A stretch of DNA of 9,504 nucleotides from Cyclobacteriaceae bacterium. GTDB lineage: Bacteria; Bacteroidota; Bacteroidia; Cytophagales; Cyclobacteriaceae. Both the position numbers and the translations under genes were made by a program. Every line of letters begins with the position of its first letter. The stretch's first letter is position 1. Location: assembly GCA_028289505.1 (NCBI GenBank), contig JANQPK010000383.1, positions 1 through 9,504 on the forward strand. The letters run 5' to 3'. This document shows, in pieces, positions 1 through 7,307 of this stretch. Under the pieces are notes generated by a model. That model made no database searches. It was given only the letters and a program-made list of their open reading frames with translations, and had not been told where the DNA came from.

Positions 1-388
1 AGTAGCAAGCCTCTACTAAATGAGCATACACTGATACCGTATGCTTCAAATCCGCGTAGTCCCGATTGGGATTCCGGTAGCCCCAGGCGGCTTGATGAGC
101 AACCTTGCCGTTCACCTGCAGATCCCAATAGCTGGCCACACCTTTATATTCACAAAATGAGGTTCTATCTGTTGGTTGTAAAACTCCTGTTCGAAAATCT
201 GAAATAGGAAGGTAGTAGGTGGGTGGGTGACTGGTTTCCAACACCCGAAATGCCTGATTTGTATCCAAAATGACCTGTTTATTTAAATATATCCTGATGT
301 GTCCACTGAACTTCTCCAGCTTTGGAGGTCTGGGGTAATCCCAAACGGATTCCTGTCCAGGTTTAGGCGCTATTTTTCTTGTGCTCAT
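1..388 (-). CDS. DUF427 domain-containing protein (C-terminus cut by window edge)
   Basis: The first 129 residues of a DUF427 protein (Pfam PF04248, NTP_transf_9) are visible, and the reading frame is still open at the left edge. The family signatures are clear: ESVWDYPRPP (13-22), RVLETSHPPTYYLP (48-61), SFCEYKGVASYWD (77-89), the AAWGYRNP block (100-107) and a VEACY end (125-129). In complete family members this is followed by a short C-terminal part, so only the tail is probably missing. No signal peptide is visible, so the protein is likely cytoplasmic. The biochemical function of the family is not established. The gene starts 19 bases after the stop of the FAD oxidoreductase and reads the same way, so co-transcription is likely. 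The ATG at 388 is chosen because the family block begins only about 12 residues later. No Shine-Dalgarno site is visible. Confidence 0.9.
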   Translation of the reverse strand, partial: MSTRKIAPKPGQESVWDYPRPPKLEKFSGHIRIYLNKQVILDTNQAFRVLETSHPPTYYLPISDFRTGVLQPTDRTSFCEYKGVASYWDLQVNGKVAHQAAWGYRNPNRDYADLKHTVSVYAHLVEACY

Positions 389-407
389 GATATAGATAAA
401 CCCGGGT

Positions 408-1658
408 TCAACGCGTTTGTTTTTCAATGATTCCCATGGCTGCGGTTTCACCGGAAATCATGGCAGCATTAAGGGAACCGTTAAGCAATTGGTCACCTGC
501 CAAATAGATCTTATCGGTAAGTTTGGTTTGGGAGGGGAGCATTGCATGCTTCAAATCATCCAGTTGTGGAAGTGACTTCTTAATCGGGTAGTGCTTTATG
601 AATTTACATTGCTGAATACCGCAAAAGCGCTCTAAGTCTTTTTCGACCTTTATCCTTAATTCATCTGGGCTAAAATTATGTGGTTTTACTACGGTAACTG
701 ATAAAAGCTCTTTAGGGGCAGTATTGACGGTCCCCAAACTGGTGTGATAAAAGATATTATTGATCAGGGCTTCAGGGTCGGAAACCAATCCGATTAATGC
801 CTTTTCTATTTGACGCTGGTCACACTCAAAATACAGGCAATCACAGTCATGCCATTTAGATTGCAAGTAGTTCAAATTTCTGACCAGTTGATTGGCTTCG
901 GTGGCGATGATAGCATAATGATTCTCATGAACTTCACCGTTGGATAAAATCAGTCTACCATTTTCAACTTGTTTTACAGGGGTGTTGAATTTGAGGGTAG
1001 TTCGGTCCAACTTGTCCACCAGTTGTGAAACAATTGCTTCAATCCCTGCCTTGGGCAGAGCTGCCAATCCCGATCCAAACATTTTGAAAACGAACTCAAA
1101 CATTCGACTTGAGGTTTGAAGTTCGGGTTCTAAGAATATGCCACTAAAAAAAGGTCTGAAGAATAGCCGGATGAGCTCATCCGAAAAACCGTAATCCTTC
1201 AGATAGTCCATGGTACTCTTTTCCTCCTGATTAAAGATTTGATCCAGGGATTTATGTTTTAGTGTGCGATTTAGTTGAAAAATCTTAATCTTATCGGACA
1301 ACCGGCCGAGGTTTGCCATAAGTGTGGGGAGTAATAGCGATGCTTCGCGGGTGGGATCGCCAATGGTTGTTTTTTTGTTTTTGAAAAAGATAGAAGCTCC
1401 GGGTAGAAATGTTTGCAATTCCAACTGCTCATAATCCAGGTATTTTTGAGTCATTGGATATGCAGTCAACATTACCTGAAACCCATGATCCAACTGATAA
1501 CCATTAATTATATCGGTTTTCAGACGGCCACCTGCGCGGGTACCTGCCTCATAAATTGTGGGATTGTATCCATACGATTCCAGCACTTGAGCGGCAATCA
1601 AACCACTTACCCCGGCACCTACGATATGTATTTGATAATCTTCCTTGTTGTAGTCCAT
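408..1658 (-). CDS. FAD-dependent oxidoreductase, amine oxidase / phytoene desaturase-like
   Basis: A 416-residue flavoprotein of the amine oxidase / protoporphyrinogen oxidase / phytoene desaturase superfamily. The N-terminal Rossmann fold is complete: G14-x-G16-x-x-G19 lies in IVGAGVSGL, the ribose-binding acid E37 is in IYEA, and the GGR motif is at 43-45. The C-terminal FAD-binding segment is also present, IYLAGDQLLNGSLNAA (384-399), where D389 is the usual flavin contact. The middle part (about 80-330) is the variable substrate domain and does not name a substrate. There is no signal peptide, so it should act in the cytoplasm or at the membrane face. It is followed at 19 bases by the DUF427 gene. 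Close relatives are generally annotated only as NAD(P)/FAD-dependent oxidoreductases, so a carotenoid or tetrapyrrole substrate should not be assumed. The ATG at 1658 fits, with the dinucleotide-binding strand starting about 9 residues in. Confidence 0.88.
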   Translation of the reverse strand: MDYNKEDYQIHIVGAGVSGLIAAQVLESYGYNPTIYEAGTRAGGRLKTDIINGYQLDHGFQVMLTAYPMTQKYLDYEQLELQTFLPGASIFFKNKKTTIGDPTREASLLLPTLMANLGRLSDKIKIFQLNRTLKHKSLDQIFNQEEKSTMDYLKDYGFSDELIRLFFRPFFSGIFLEPELQTSSRMFEFVFKMFGSGLAALPKAGIEAIVSQLVDKLDRTTLKFNTPVKQVENGRLILSNGEVHENHYAIIATEANQLVRNLNYLQSKWHDCDCLYFECDQRQIEKALIGLVSDPEALINNIFYHTSLGTVNTAPKELLSVTVVKPHNFSPDELRIKVEKDLERFCGIQQCKFIKHYPIKKSLPQLDDLKHAMLPSQTKLTDKIYLAGDQLLNGSLNAAMISGETAAMGIIEKQTR

Positions 1659-1715
1659 GAGCGATCTTAAATTCAGATAAGCTCTAAGATAAACAAGAAA
1701 TGGTCGGGGTTGGTT

Positions 1716-2078
1716 TTACCAGATTCCGAGCCTAAGCCCAAAGGTGTCTGGGATTCCTCTGCTGAGAAATGGCGATTGATTTATCAGGTTGACTCCCTTG
1801 AATAAAGGAATATCAGCCCAGTCGCTAGGCGTGAATCCCAAAGTAGGCAAATGGTAGGTTGCGTGGGTAATAGGCGTGGGTACACGCTCTAGCTTATGAG
1901 CGGCGTCCGTCAATATCTCTTCAGTTAAAGTAGTTCCGGAGTAGATCTGCCATCGATCCGACAAACTAAGACTACCTACCTCAGTGGTATCAGTCTTAAT
2001 AGGGGCAATAGCAATAGATTCAATCACAAAAAAAGAGCTGAAAACCAATAAAGTTAAAAGGTTTAAGAAATTTTTCAT
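1716..2078 (-). CDS. small exported hypothetical protein
   Basis: A 120-residue protein that I do not recognise. Residues 1-25 form a convincing Sec signal peptide: MKNF, then a hydrophobic stretch LLTLLVFSSFFV, ending IAIA before PIKTD. There is no lipobox cysteine, and in fact no cysteine at all, so it is probably released to the periplasm or inserted in the outer membrane. The mature part is only about 95 residues and has no obvious repeats. It ends in SRGIPDTFGLRLGIW, with an aromatic last residue and alternating hydrophobics. That resembles the closing strand of an outer membrane beta-barrel, but the protein is too short for a barrel by itself, so it could be a remnant or a small secreted factor. 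It lies between an AT-rich gap with inverted repeats (upstream) and the oxidoreductase gene (57 bases downstream). The signal peptide supports it being a real gene. Confidence 0.6.
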   Translation of the reverse strand: MKNFLNLLTLLVFSSFFVIESIAIAPIKTDTTEVGSLSLSDRWQIYSGTTLTEEILTDAAHKLERVPTPITHATYHLPTLGFTPSDWADIPLFKGVNLINQSPFLSRGIPDTFGLRLGIW

Positions 2079-2100
2079 GATTAACCCAAACGTTAGATGT

Positions 2101-2194
2101 CCACCTTGGTATACGGGATAATCATAGTTTAAAACATAAATTATATTAAATATATTTTATGTTTTTCATAATCATTTTTAATCAATCAAGGTGG
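2101..2194. repeat. nested inverted repeats in AT-rich intergenic gap
   Basis: The gap between the 134-residue and 120-residue genes contains two nested inverted repeats. The inner one is a perfect 10-base pair of arms, AAAACATAAA at 2131-2140 and TTTATGTTTT at 2156-2165, around a 15-base AT-only loop. The outer one is a perfect 8-base pair, CCACCTTG at 2101-2108 and CAAGGTGG at 2187-2194; its right arm covers the last codons and stop of the upstream gene. An 8-base direct repeat, ATAATCAT, also occurs at 2118-2125 and 2168-2175, between the two pairs of arms. This could be an RNA structure affecting read-through or stability, or a protein-binding region. It lacks the GC-rich stem plus T-tract of a standard intrinsic terminator. 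Confidence 0.55.
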
Positions 2195-2590
2195 TGTGGA
2201 CCGGGATCTTTTTTTATTCCCTGAAAGAAATCGAAATGCATCTACCATTCTATAGGTACCATAGATTCCAGTAGCGCCTCCGGTTACTAACAAAACCTGA
2301 CCAAGTTCATCATTTTCCCTGCCCAGCATCAATCCACCAGCTATGGTAACCGAATATCCGATGGTGGCAATCAAAATGCCACTTCGGAACTTCTTTTGTG
2401 AGGTCTCGATGTTAAGTTCTATGGTTTGTACCTGCTGATCCAATTTGAGCACCTCCGCCCGCAGCGAATCTATGGAACTCATTTGTGCAACTACAGTCAG
2501 CGGTGAACAAACCATCAGCAACAGCAAACATCCTCCTGTAAGAGGGAGTAAAGGTGTGGACCTCTTGGATTTTATTCGTTGACGAACCAT
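2186..2590 (-). CDS. small membrane protein with coiled coil, overlapping the response regulator gene
   Basis: A 134-residue protein without a recognised family. A basic N-terminus (MVRQRIKSKR) leads into a hydrophobic stretch (about 19-35) ending VVAQ, which reads as a Sec signal peptide or N-terminal anchor. Residues about 38-68 (SSIDSLRAEVLKLDQQVQ onward) have the heptad-like pattern of a short coiled coil. Two hydrophobic, glycine-rich segments follow, at about 71-89 and 96-112, separated by a charged turn (RENDE), and the tail is basic (NKKRSRSTPP). Its start codon lies 19 bases inside the 3' end of the LytTR regulator gene, in a different frame, which suggests translational coupling and a role linked to that two-component system. 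A membrane accessory or a target of the pair are both possible; neither is shown by the sequence. Confidence 0.68.
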   Translation of the reverse strand: MVRQRIKSKRSTPLLPLTGGCLLLLMVCSPLTVVAQMSSIDSLRAEVLKLDQQVQTIELNIETSQKKFRSGILIATIGYSVTIAGGLMLGRENDELGQVLLVTGGATGIYGTYRMVDAFRFLSGNKKRSRSTPP

Positions 2591-3339
2591 TTTCGGAAAT
2601 CTTTGACTTTTTCTCTACTTACAATTAGTTCTTCATCGGTGGCGACCTTCAAGGAAAGCGAAAGGCGTTGATTCAAATATGGTTTAATCAAAACAATATT
2701 CTCAACATTTACAATCTGCTTTCTATTTATTCGAAAAAAATGATTTGGGTCTAAGTGGTCGCTCATCAATTCATCCAGGGTATGGTCGATGAGATATTGT
2801 CTTTCCTCCTCAGCACTGATTGCATAAACATTCTTATTCTGGATAAAGAATAGGGCGATTTCATTAAGCTTTACAGGAATCAGTTTAATACCAGACTTAA
2901 CCAGTATCCTCTTGTTTTGAACTGGTTGGTCTTGATTAAGCAATTTCTTTACTTGCTCAATATTGAAGGTAGTATAAGTCCTGAATATGTCGTGATACTT
3001 GCGTAAAGACCGCTTGAGCTCTTCTTCTTTAATGGGTTTCAGCAAATAATTCATGCTGTTTACTTTAAAGGCCTCTATGGCGTATTGGTCATAAGCGGTG
3101 GTGAATATTACCGGTTTCCTAAAGTCTATCTGCTCAAATATTTCAAAACTTAAGCCATCGGCAAGCTGGATATCACAAAACAATAGGTCAATTTTATCAC
3201 CATGTTCTGTTAGGGTGCTGACCGCGTCGCGTACCGTATCTACATGTCCGAAAATATGGATTTCCTGATCAGTCTTACCGATTAGATGTATCAGTCGGTC
3301 TGCCGCTAATTGCTCATCCTCTATGATCAAAACCTGCAT
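2572..3339 (-). CDS. LytTR family DNA-binding response regulator
   Basis: A 255-residue two-domain response regulator of the LytT/AlgR/AgrA class. The receiver domain (1 to about 118) has the acidic pair E7/D8, the phosphorylated aspartate D56 in LLFCDIQLADG, the switch threonine in VIFTTAYDQYA (T80 or T81), and the conserved lysine K101 in NYLLKPI. After a linker, the LytTR DNA-binding domain spans about 143-253, starting at KRILVKSG and containing the typical HFFRINRKQIVN block (200-211) and a C-terminal VSREKVKDFRKWF segment. It should be phosphorylated by the adjacent kinase and act as a transcription factor. Its ATG follows the kinase TAG stop directly with no base between, and its 3' end overlaps the next gene by 19 bases, so all three are probably translated from one message. 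Length and residues are normal for the family. Confidence 0.96.
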   Translation of the reverse strand: MQVLIIEDEQLAADRLIHLIGKTDQEIHIFGHVDTVRDAVSTLTEHGDKIDLLFCDIQLADGLSFEIFEQIDFRKPVIFTTAYDQYAIEAFKVNSMNYLLKPIKEEELKRSLRKYHDIFRTYTTFNIEQVKKLLNQDQPVQNKRILVKSGIKLIPVKLNEIALFFIQNKNVYAISAEEERQYLIDHTLDELMSDHLDPNHFFRINRKQIVNVENIVLIKPYLNQRLSLSLKVATDEELIVSREKVKDFRKWFVNE

Positions 3340-4350
3340 CTAGGGTGAAGTTAATAGAGGAATCTTTACCGTAAAAGTTTCATCGTCCTCAATAACTTCA
3401 GGTACCGCACTGCCCAGCAGTTCGTATCTATTGGTGATATTTTGCAAACCTACCTTTGATGATGGCTCGGTTTGATTTTTTGGGTTTCGGCTGTTTCTGA
3501 TAGTCAGCCAGTCGCCATCTCTCAGTAGTTCAATGGTCAGAGGATGCTGCTTGGAAACCTCGTTGTGTTTGATAGCATTCTCTAACAATAGTTGTAACGT
3601 GGATGGAGGTAAAAAGTGGTCTTGATGGTCAAGATCTGGCCGAAAGTCGATTTTTAAGGTATCTGGGAATCTCATCTTGATCAGGAATAGATAGGAATTC
3701 AAGAACTCAACCTCCTCATTGAGCTTGACCAACTTGGAATCCTGAGTCCGCAGCACATATCGATAAACACTAGACATTTGTTCCAGAAACTCTACTGCAA
3801 CTTTCGGCTTAGTCTCAATTAGTACCATAAGTACGTTGAAACTGTTAAACAAAAAGTGCGGTTTAATTTGGTTGCTCAGTGCTTGGAATCGCGCTTCTGC
3901 TGTTTGAACTCTTAGCTTCTCCGCTTCCGTCCGGGAGGTGCTTAACTCCCGATTATAGACTATAATGGCATTAATACAATGCAGAAACAGGTTGATCCTG
4001 AAATTGAAACCCAACAACAGCTTTATTTCCAACCAACCGGTATCTATTGAAAGGAATAGCTCTATCAGCAAAGCGGATAACAGCGAAATCGCCACCACCA
4101 ATATTATGCTAGTCAGGAACTGCCTGATCAACCGATTTGCGGTTTTGATTCCGGAGAAAGACTCCATCCAGTAACCAATCAACCGATTTCCTTCCCATAC
4201 CAGCACCACCAACCAGCAAATAATCAGCAGTAGAATCCAGTTATCAACAGGAAGTGTAATTAAGGCATCGCCCTCGGTGAACTTTATGTTGATAAAAGAA
4301 TAGCCAGCAAGTAATGCAACGTAAAGGTACCTGTTCTTAATATTGAACAT
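3340..4350 (-). CDS. LytS/YehU-type sensor histidine kinase with four membrane helices
   Basis: A 336-residue membrane sensor kinase of the His_kinase family (PF06580) that pairs with LytTR regulators. Four hydrophobic segments occur at about 8-22, 37-51, 78-100 and 110-133, with no sizeable extracytoplasmic domain, so the signal is probably sensed in or near the membrane. A short helix (about 137-160, SRTEAEKLRVQTAEARFQAL) leads to the phosphoacceptor H165 in NQIKPHFLFNSFN. The ATP-binding part has the N-box N258 in LLLENAIKHN and a G-box starting at G301 (GLQNITNRYELLG). The protein ends shortly after, as usual for this class. It is encoded directly upstream of its regulator: the stop TAG and the next ATG abut. 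A 54-base gap separates it from the preceding 190-residue gene; no clear promoter motif is seen there. Confidence 0.96.
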   Translation of the reverse strand: MFNIKNRYLYVALLAGYSFINIKFTEGDALITLPVDNWILLLIICWLVVLVWEGNRLIGYWMESFSGIKTANRLIRQFLTSIILVVAISLLSALLIELFLSIDTGWLEIKLLLGFNFRINLFLHCINAIIVYNRELSTSRTEAEKLRVQTAEARFQALSNQIKPHFLFNSFNVLMVLIETKPKVAVEFLEQMSSVYRYVLRTQDSKLVKLNEEVEFLNSYLFLIKMRFPDTLKIDFRPDLDHQDHFLPPSTLQLLLENAIKHNEVSKQHPLTIELLRDGDWLTIRNSRNPKNQTEPSSKVGLQNITNRYELLGSAVPEVIEDDETFTVKIPLLTSP

Positions 4351-4404
4351 CGATTTGCAAAAATTCGTCTAATCTGTTTTTAACGGCTGGCAGAAATTTT
4401 GATA

Positions 4405-4977
4405 CTACTCGTCAAGCATCCTAGTTACAAAATTTTCACTAAACAGCACCTGACTAGTAAAAAGTTGCTTGTTGGTTGACAGGGATTCCTCAATATTTAG
4501 AATTTGATCCTCTAAAGACTTACTGTCAATTGGGTCGGAGTAGACACAGTATATCTCATCTTTCATATTTGAGTCAATCTCCACCGTATCTTCCAAATTC
4601 ATCTTTACGCTAATAATACCGATCTTATCATTCTGCGGACAGTCAGCCAGGTCCTCAAGTACACAAGGTCGCTCTAGTTTAGTCTCAAAGTATGAACTCC
4701 CGTCTGTCCAATAAATAGACAAAGATGTGATTTTGTTTTTCCAGAACAATCTGGCAAAGGTGTTAAACTCCAGATTGTGTATCGATAGTGTATTCGCTCC
4801 GTGTCGAAATGAAGGAGGATTAACGATAATGTGGTTGGTCATTGTAAGCAAGGTATCGTGCATCATGTTTGAACTTACGACCCTGTATGATAAATGTGGC
4901 ATGCTCAACACCCCGATAAGCGGAATACCGTGCTGAATTGTTGGATTTTCGGGTTGAACTGTAATTCTACTTATCAC
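4405..4977 (-). CDS. hypothetical protein, GTG start, next to the glycoside hydrolase
   Basis: A 190-residue protein that I cannot assign. It has no signal peptide, lipobox or membrane helix, so as called it would be cytoplasmic. The first 140 residues look beta-rich, with alternating hydrophobic strands such as ITVQPENP, LSYRVVSS, NHIIVNPP, SLSIYWTDG and IGIISVKMNL. The end (about 150-190) looks helical and acidic (SLEDQILNIEESLSTN). Cysteines occur in PCVLEDLADCPQ and in YCVYSD. The start is GTG at 4977, 8 bases after the hydrolase stop. The frame upstream is closed by a TAG at 4993-4995 and offers no better start; the next ATG (residue 26) would cut into the beta region. A weak purine-rich stretch precedes the GTG. 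Tight spacing suggests it is expressed with the hydrolase. It could also be a fragment of a once longer protein. Confidence 0.6.
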   Translation of the reverse strand: MISRITVQPENPTIQHGIPLIGVLSMPHLSYRVVSSNMMHDTLLTMTNHIIVNPPSFRHGANTLSIHNLEFNTFARLFWKNKITSLSIYWTDGSSYFETKLERPCVLEDLADCPQNDKIGIISVKMNLEDTVEIDSNMKDEIYCVYSDPIDSKSLEDQILNIEESLSTNKQLFTSQVLFSENFVTRMLDE

Positions 4978-4985
4978 CTGCCTGA

Positions 4986-7199
4986 TTAAGACCTAGACAA
5001 GCGATACCAGATGGTTTCATCTTCCGCAGTATTTATATTAATTGTACTGTCAACTGGTCGGACTCGCCCGGTGGATCTTCCATCCTGATCGAGAGGTTCA
5101 AATAAAAATCTATTACCAGGCACCTCTATCTCCACATTTACCGGTTCCAGCAAAAGCGGTGGATCACCTGTTGTTAGCAAATTATCTCCGGTTATATCAT
5201 AGTGCATTCCGGTATTTCTCCCTCTGGATACCGCGGTTATTAATATGTTTTTAGTCTCAGCTAGGGTTTTGTCTTTGTCTAAACTGGTGATCAGAACTAC
5301 CGCAAACTGATGGTTTACCCTGATTTTCCAATCGCCAAGAGAAATCGGTTCCTCTGGACAGAATCCCACTATTCCTTTGGTTGATGGGGTGTTGATGGTA
5401 AAATGACCATCGACACCATATTTCCATCGCAATTCACCAGTATTTGATTCAACCAAGCTATTCGTACTATCAACGAATACGGTTAGATCTGGAAGAGTGA
5501 TTTCCTTATACTCTTCGGAAAACTCGATTGGAAACCGGCCTATTGCAAGCGCCTCAGAAGGGATGGTACCGGTAAAGCTTTTTTCATCATACCCCTGATT
5601 CACTAATTCGGTAAAAGAGACTTTCCCCTTTTTCAACGAAGGAATATGAACATTCCTGGTGAGTAATACTGGCGCCTCCTGAATATCGCTGCGATATATC
5701 ATTCTTGCTAAAGCCGGATACAGGCCCATGTGTAAGGGGCTGGTGGCATTGTATACCCCGTGTTTTTCGGATTCCAGTAGTTTTGAAAAGCGTGGTATGT
5801 CTGTAGCGAATGAAAAAGATGCATCCCAGCCCTGCAATCCCATACCATACACAGCAATGAGGGGAGCCGCCTCCGCGGTCCATTGGTTAGGGACTAAACT
5901 CATCCATTCAGAGAAGGAAAATGGGCGATCGACCACCTGTTGCATCCCAGCACTCAGCAATCCGGAACCTGGGACCCTAACCATGGCATTGTTTTTTACT
6001 TTACCCGTGTCCAGTCGATGGCCACCAGCATCCCCGCCAAAGTAATTATGTCGGTCGATCATACCTACAACGTAATCTGCATGTAAATTGGACAAATGAG
6101 AAATACCGGAGCCCGCTTGCCAACAGGATCCCACCAGCACACCTCGGTAGCCAGTATCTCGAATTGCTTGTTCAAATCTGCGGTAGAATTTAAGCTGGGT
6201 GTCATATAAAAAAGCAATCTTATCTAGGATATGGGTAGCCATGGGCCTACCCTGCTCCAGCGCAATCTCATATTCATGGCTAAACAACCCGTGATTAGGT
6301 TGTGGGTAGATATTCTTTTCAGTTAGTGATTGGTTTCTGGGTAAAACACCCTCACCCCAGGCAAGCAACAGGGATTCCTGGGTTTGGTATTTCTTAATAA
6401 GCCACTCGGAAAACTGCTGGCATAGTAATCGACGATAGGTAGGTGCCTGTTCTAATGATTTTTCTATAGCCCCCCAGAAGATATTGTCTTCATTCTGAAA
6501 CTCCACGAAGGCCAATGCCGGATCATCTGCATACCTGAGGCCGGTATAGGGATTGGTATGATTGAGCATATCCACGGTCAACTCAATACTTAGGTCCTGT
6601 AAATCAGCAGCAAAATTAACCAAGCTAGCGGTAGACCCGTTAAGATGAGACCATGGATATTCCAGATCCCGTATCTCCGAATAGGCCAGTAACTTACTGC
6701 TATCGCCAGGTTGAACCCGATGACCATAAATATGAGACCAACCGTAATATATACCGGATTCTTTTAGTTTGTGCTGGAAGTAATCGAAGTGATTAAATTT
6801 TTCCTGGTCGAACTTTGTAGACTCATCCCCATCATAGGCATACCAGGAGAACTTGTGAAATCGAACCGCATTCATACCGAACTTTGAAAGCATAGCAGTG
6901 AAGTCATCTGCAGTTTGCTTATCGGAGTAAGGCAGCTTACTGCAAATGTTAGTACCCCAGAGCTTGATCCCGGTACCATCTTCAAACCTCAGATTGTCGT
7001 CATTCATCTGTAAAAATCCGTGTTTGCCTGCGGGAGCATCCAACCAATCTTTCATTCCTATTACACCCTGTTCAAAGGAGTTTTCAGGAGTAAAAGGGAA
7101 CCAGTCCGAGTCTTCAATTGATTGCAGGTCGTAATTGCCGTTTTGGCTGCATGATATCGCCAAACACCCCAGTACGAGTAATATGAGATAATTCTTCAC
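4986..7199 (-). CDS. glycoside hydrolase lipoprotein, clan GH-A type (beta/alpha)8 barrel
   Basis: A 737-residue lipoprotein carbohydrate-active enzyme. The N-terminus is a type II signal peptide with lipobox LAISC and lipidated C17, which places it on the cell envelope. The barrel starts around residue 78 with KLWGTNIC, followed by the GH-A-typical AVRFHKF (R113). The N-E pair N236-E237 in FVEFQNED is the likely acid/base at the end of strand 4, and E431 in PFSFSEWM is the likely nucleophile on strand 7. DRHNYFGG (382-389) and a tryptophan-rich GLQGWDASF (454-462) fit the active-site rim. From about 530 to the end there is a beta-sandwich-like C-terminal region with a TGELRWKYGVDGHFTINTP block. 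Retaining hydrolysis of a beta-linked glycan is expected for the clan; the substrate is not readable from the sequence. The start is GTG at 7199; a TAA three codons upstream excludes a longer form. The next gene follows after 8 bases. Confidence 0.85.
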   Translation of the reverse strand: MKNYLILLVLGCLAISCSQNGNYDLQSIEDSDWFPFTPENSFEQGVIGMKDWLDAPAGKHGFLQMNDDNLRFEDGTGIKLWGTNICSKLPYSDKQTADDFTAMLSKFGMNAVRFHKFSWYAYDGDESTKFDQEKFNHFDYFQHKLKESGIYYGWSHIYGHRVQPGDSSKLLAYSEIRDLEYPWSHLNGSTASLVNFAADLQDLSIELTVDMLNHTNPYTGLRYADDPALAFVEFQNEDNIFWGAIEKSLEQAPTYRRLLCQQFSEWLIKKYQTQESLLLAWGEGVLPRNQSLTEKNIYPQPNHGLFSHEYEIALEQGRPMATHILDKIAFLYDTQLKFYRRFEQAIRDTGYRGVLVGSCWQAGSGISHLSNLHADYVVGMIDRHNYFGGDAGGHRLDTGKVKNNAMVRVPGSGLLSAGMQQVVDRPFSFSEWMSLVPNQWTAEAAPLIAVYGMGLQGWDASFSFATDIPRFSKLLESEKHGVYNATSPLHMGLYPALARMIYRSDIQEAPVLLTRNVHIPSLKKGKVSFTELVNQGYDEKSFTGTIPSEALAIGRFPIEFSEEYKEITLPDLTVFVDSTNSLVESNTGELRWKYGVDGHFTINTPSTKGIVGFCPEEPISLGDWKIRVNHQFAVVLITSLDKDKTLAETKNILITAVSRGRNTGMHYDITGDNLLTTGDPPLLLEPVNVEIEVPGNRFLFEPLDQDGRSTGRVRPVDSTININTAEDETIWYRLSRS

Positions 7200-7275
7200 A
7201 TTAGAAACTTATGATTTTTATCTGGAAAAACTTTTCTGCTGACACTTGAATACCCCATAGATTAAATTTTTTTTA

Positions 7276-7307
7276 CACAATTAGGTATATTACTTAATAC
7301 TGGCAAA
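7276..7307 (-). promoter_or_regulatory. candidate Bacteroidota-type promoter for the glycoside hydrolase gene
   Basis: On the minus strand the divergent gap holds TTTG (7307-7304), a 20-base spacer, then TAATTGTG (7283-7276). This matches the Bacteroidota sigma-factor pattern TTTG / TAnnTTTG with one mismatch in the -7 box and a fitting spacer. Transcription would begin around 7270, leaving about 70 bases of leader before the GTG at 7199. Short AT-rich motifs like this arise by chance, so this is only a candidate. Confidence 0.35.

Noticed and set aside
1413..1670. Plus-strand open frame of 85 codons
   Set aside because: It is antisense to the FAD-binding Rossmann region of the oxidoreductase, which is clearly the coding strand.
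1664..1700. TTATCT direct repeat and AGCT palindrome before the oxidoreductase start
   Set aside because: The units are only six and four bases long in an AT-rich gap, and are expected by chance.
2089..2097. AACGTTAGA as a possible LytTR-type binding half-site upstream of the 120-residue gene
   Set aside because: It matches the general AlgR/AgrA-like consensus only in part, and no second correctly spaced copy was found, so a site cannot be claimed.
2131..2165. Intrinsic terminator
   Set aside because: The stem is made almost only of A and T and is not followed by a clear T-tract in the direction of transcription, so it is listed as an inverted repeat instead.
5587..6045. Open frames of about 100 codons on both strands (5587-5883 minus, 5728-6045 plus)
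   Set aside because: Both lie inside the hydrolase gene in other frames; the hydrolase frame carries conserved barrel motifs and a catalytic E431 across this region, so these are shadows.
7200..7202. ATG just upstream of the hydrolase GTG
   Set aside because: It is in another frame, does not lead into the lipoprotein signal peptide, and so cannot be the hydrolase start.
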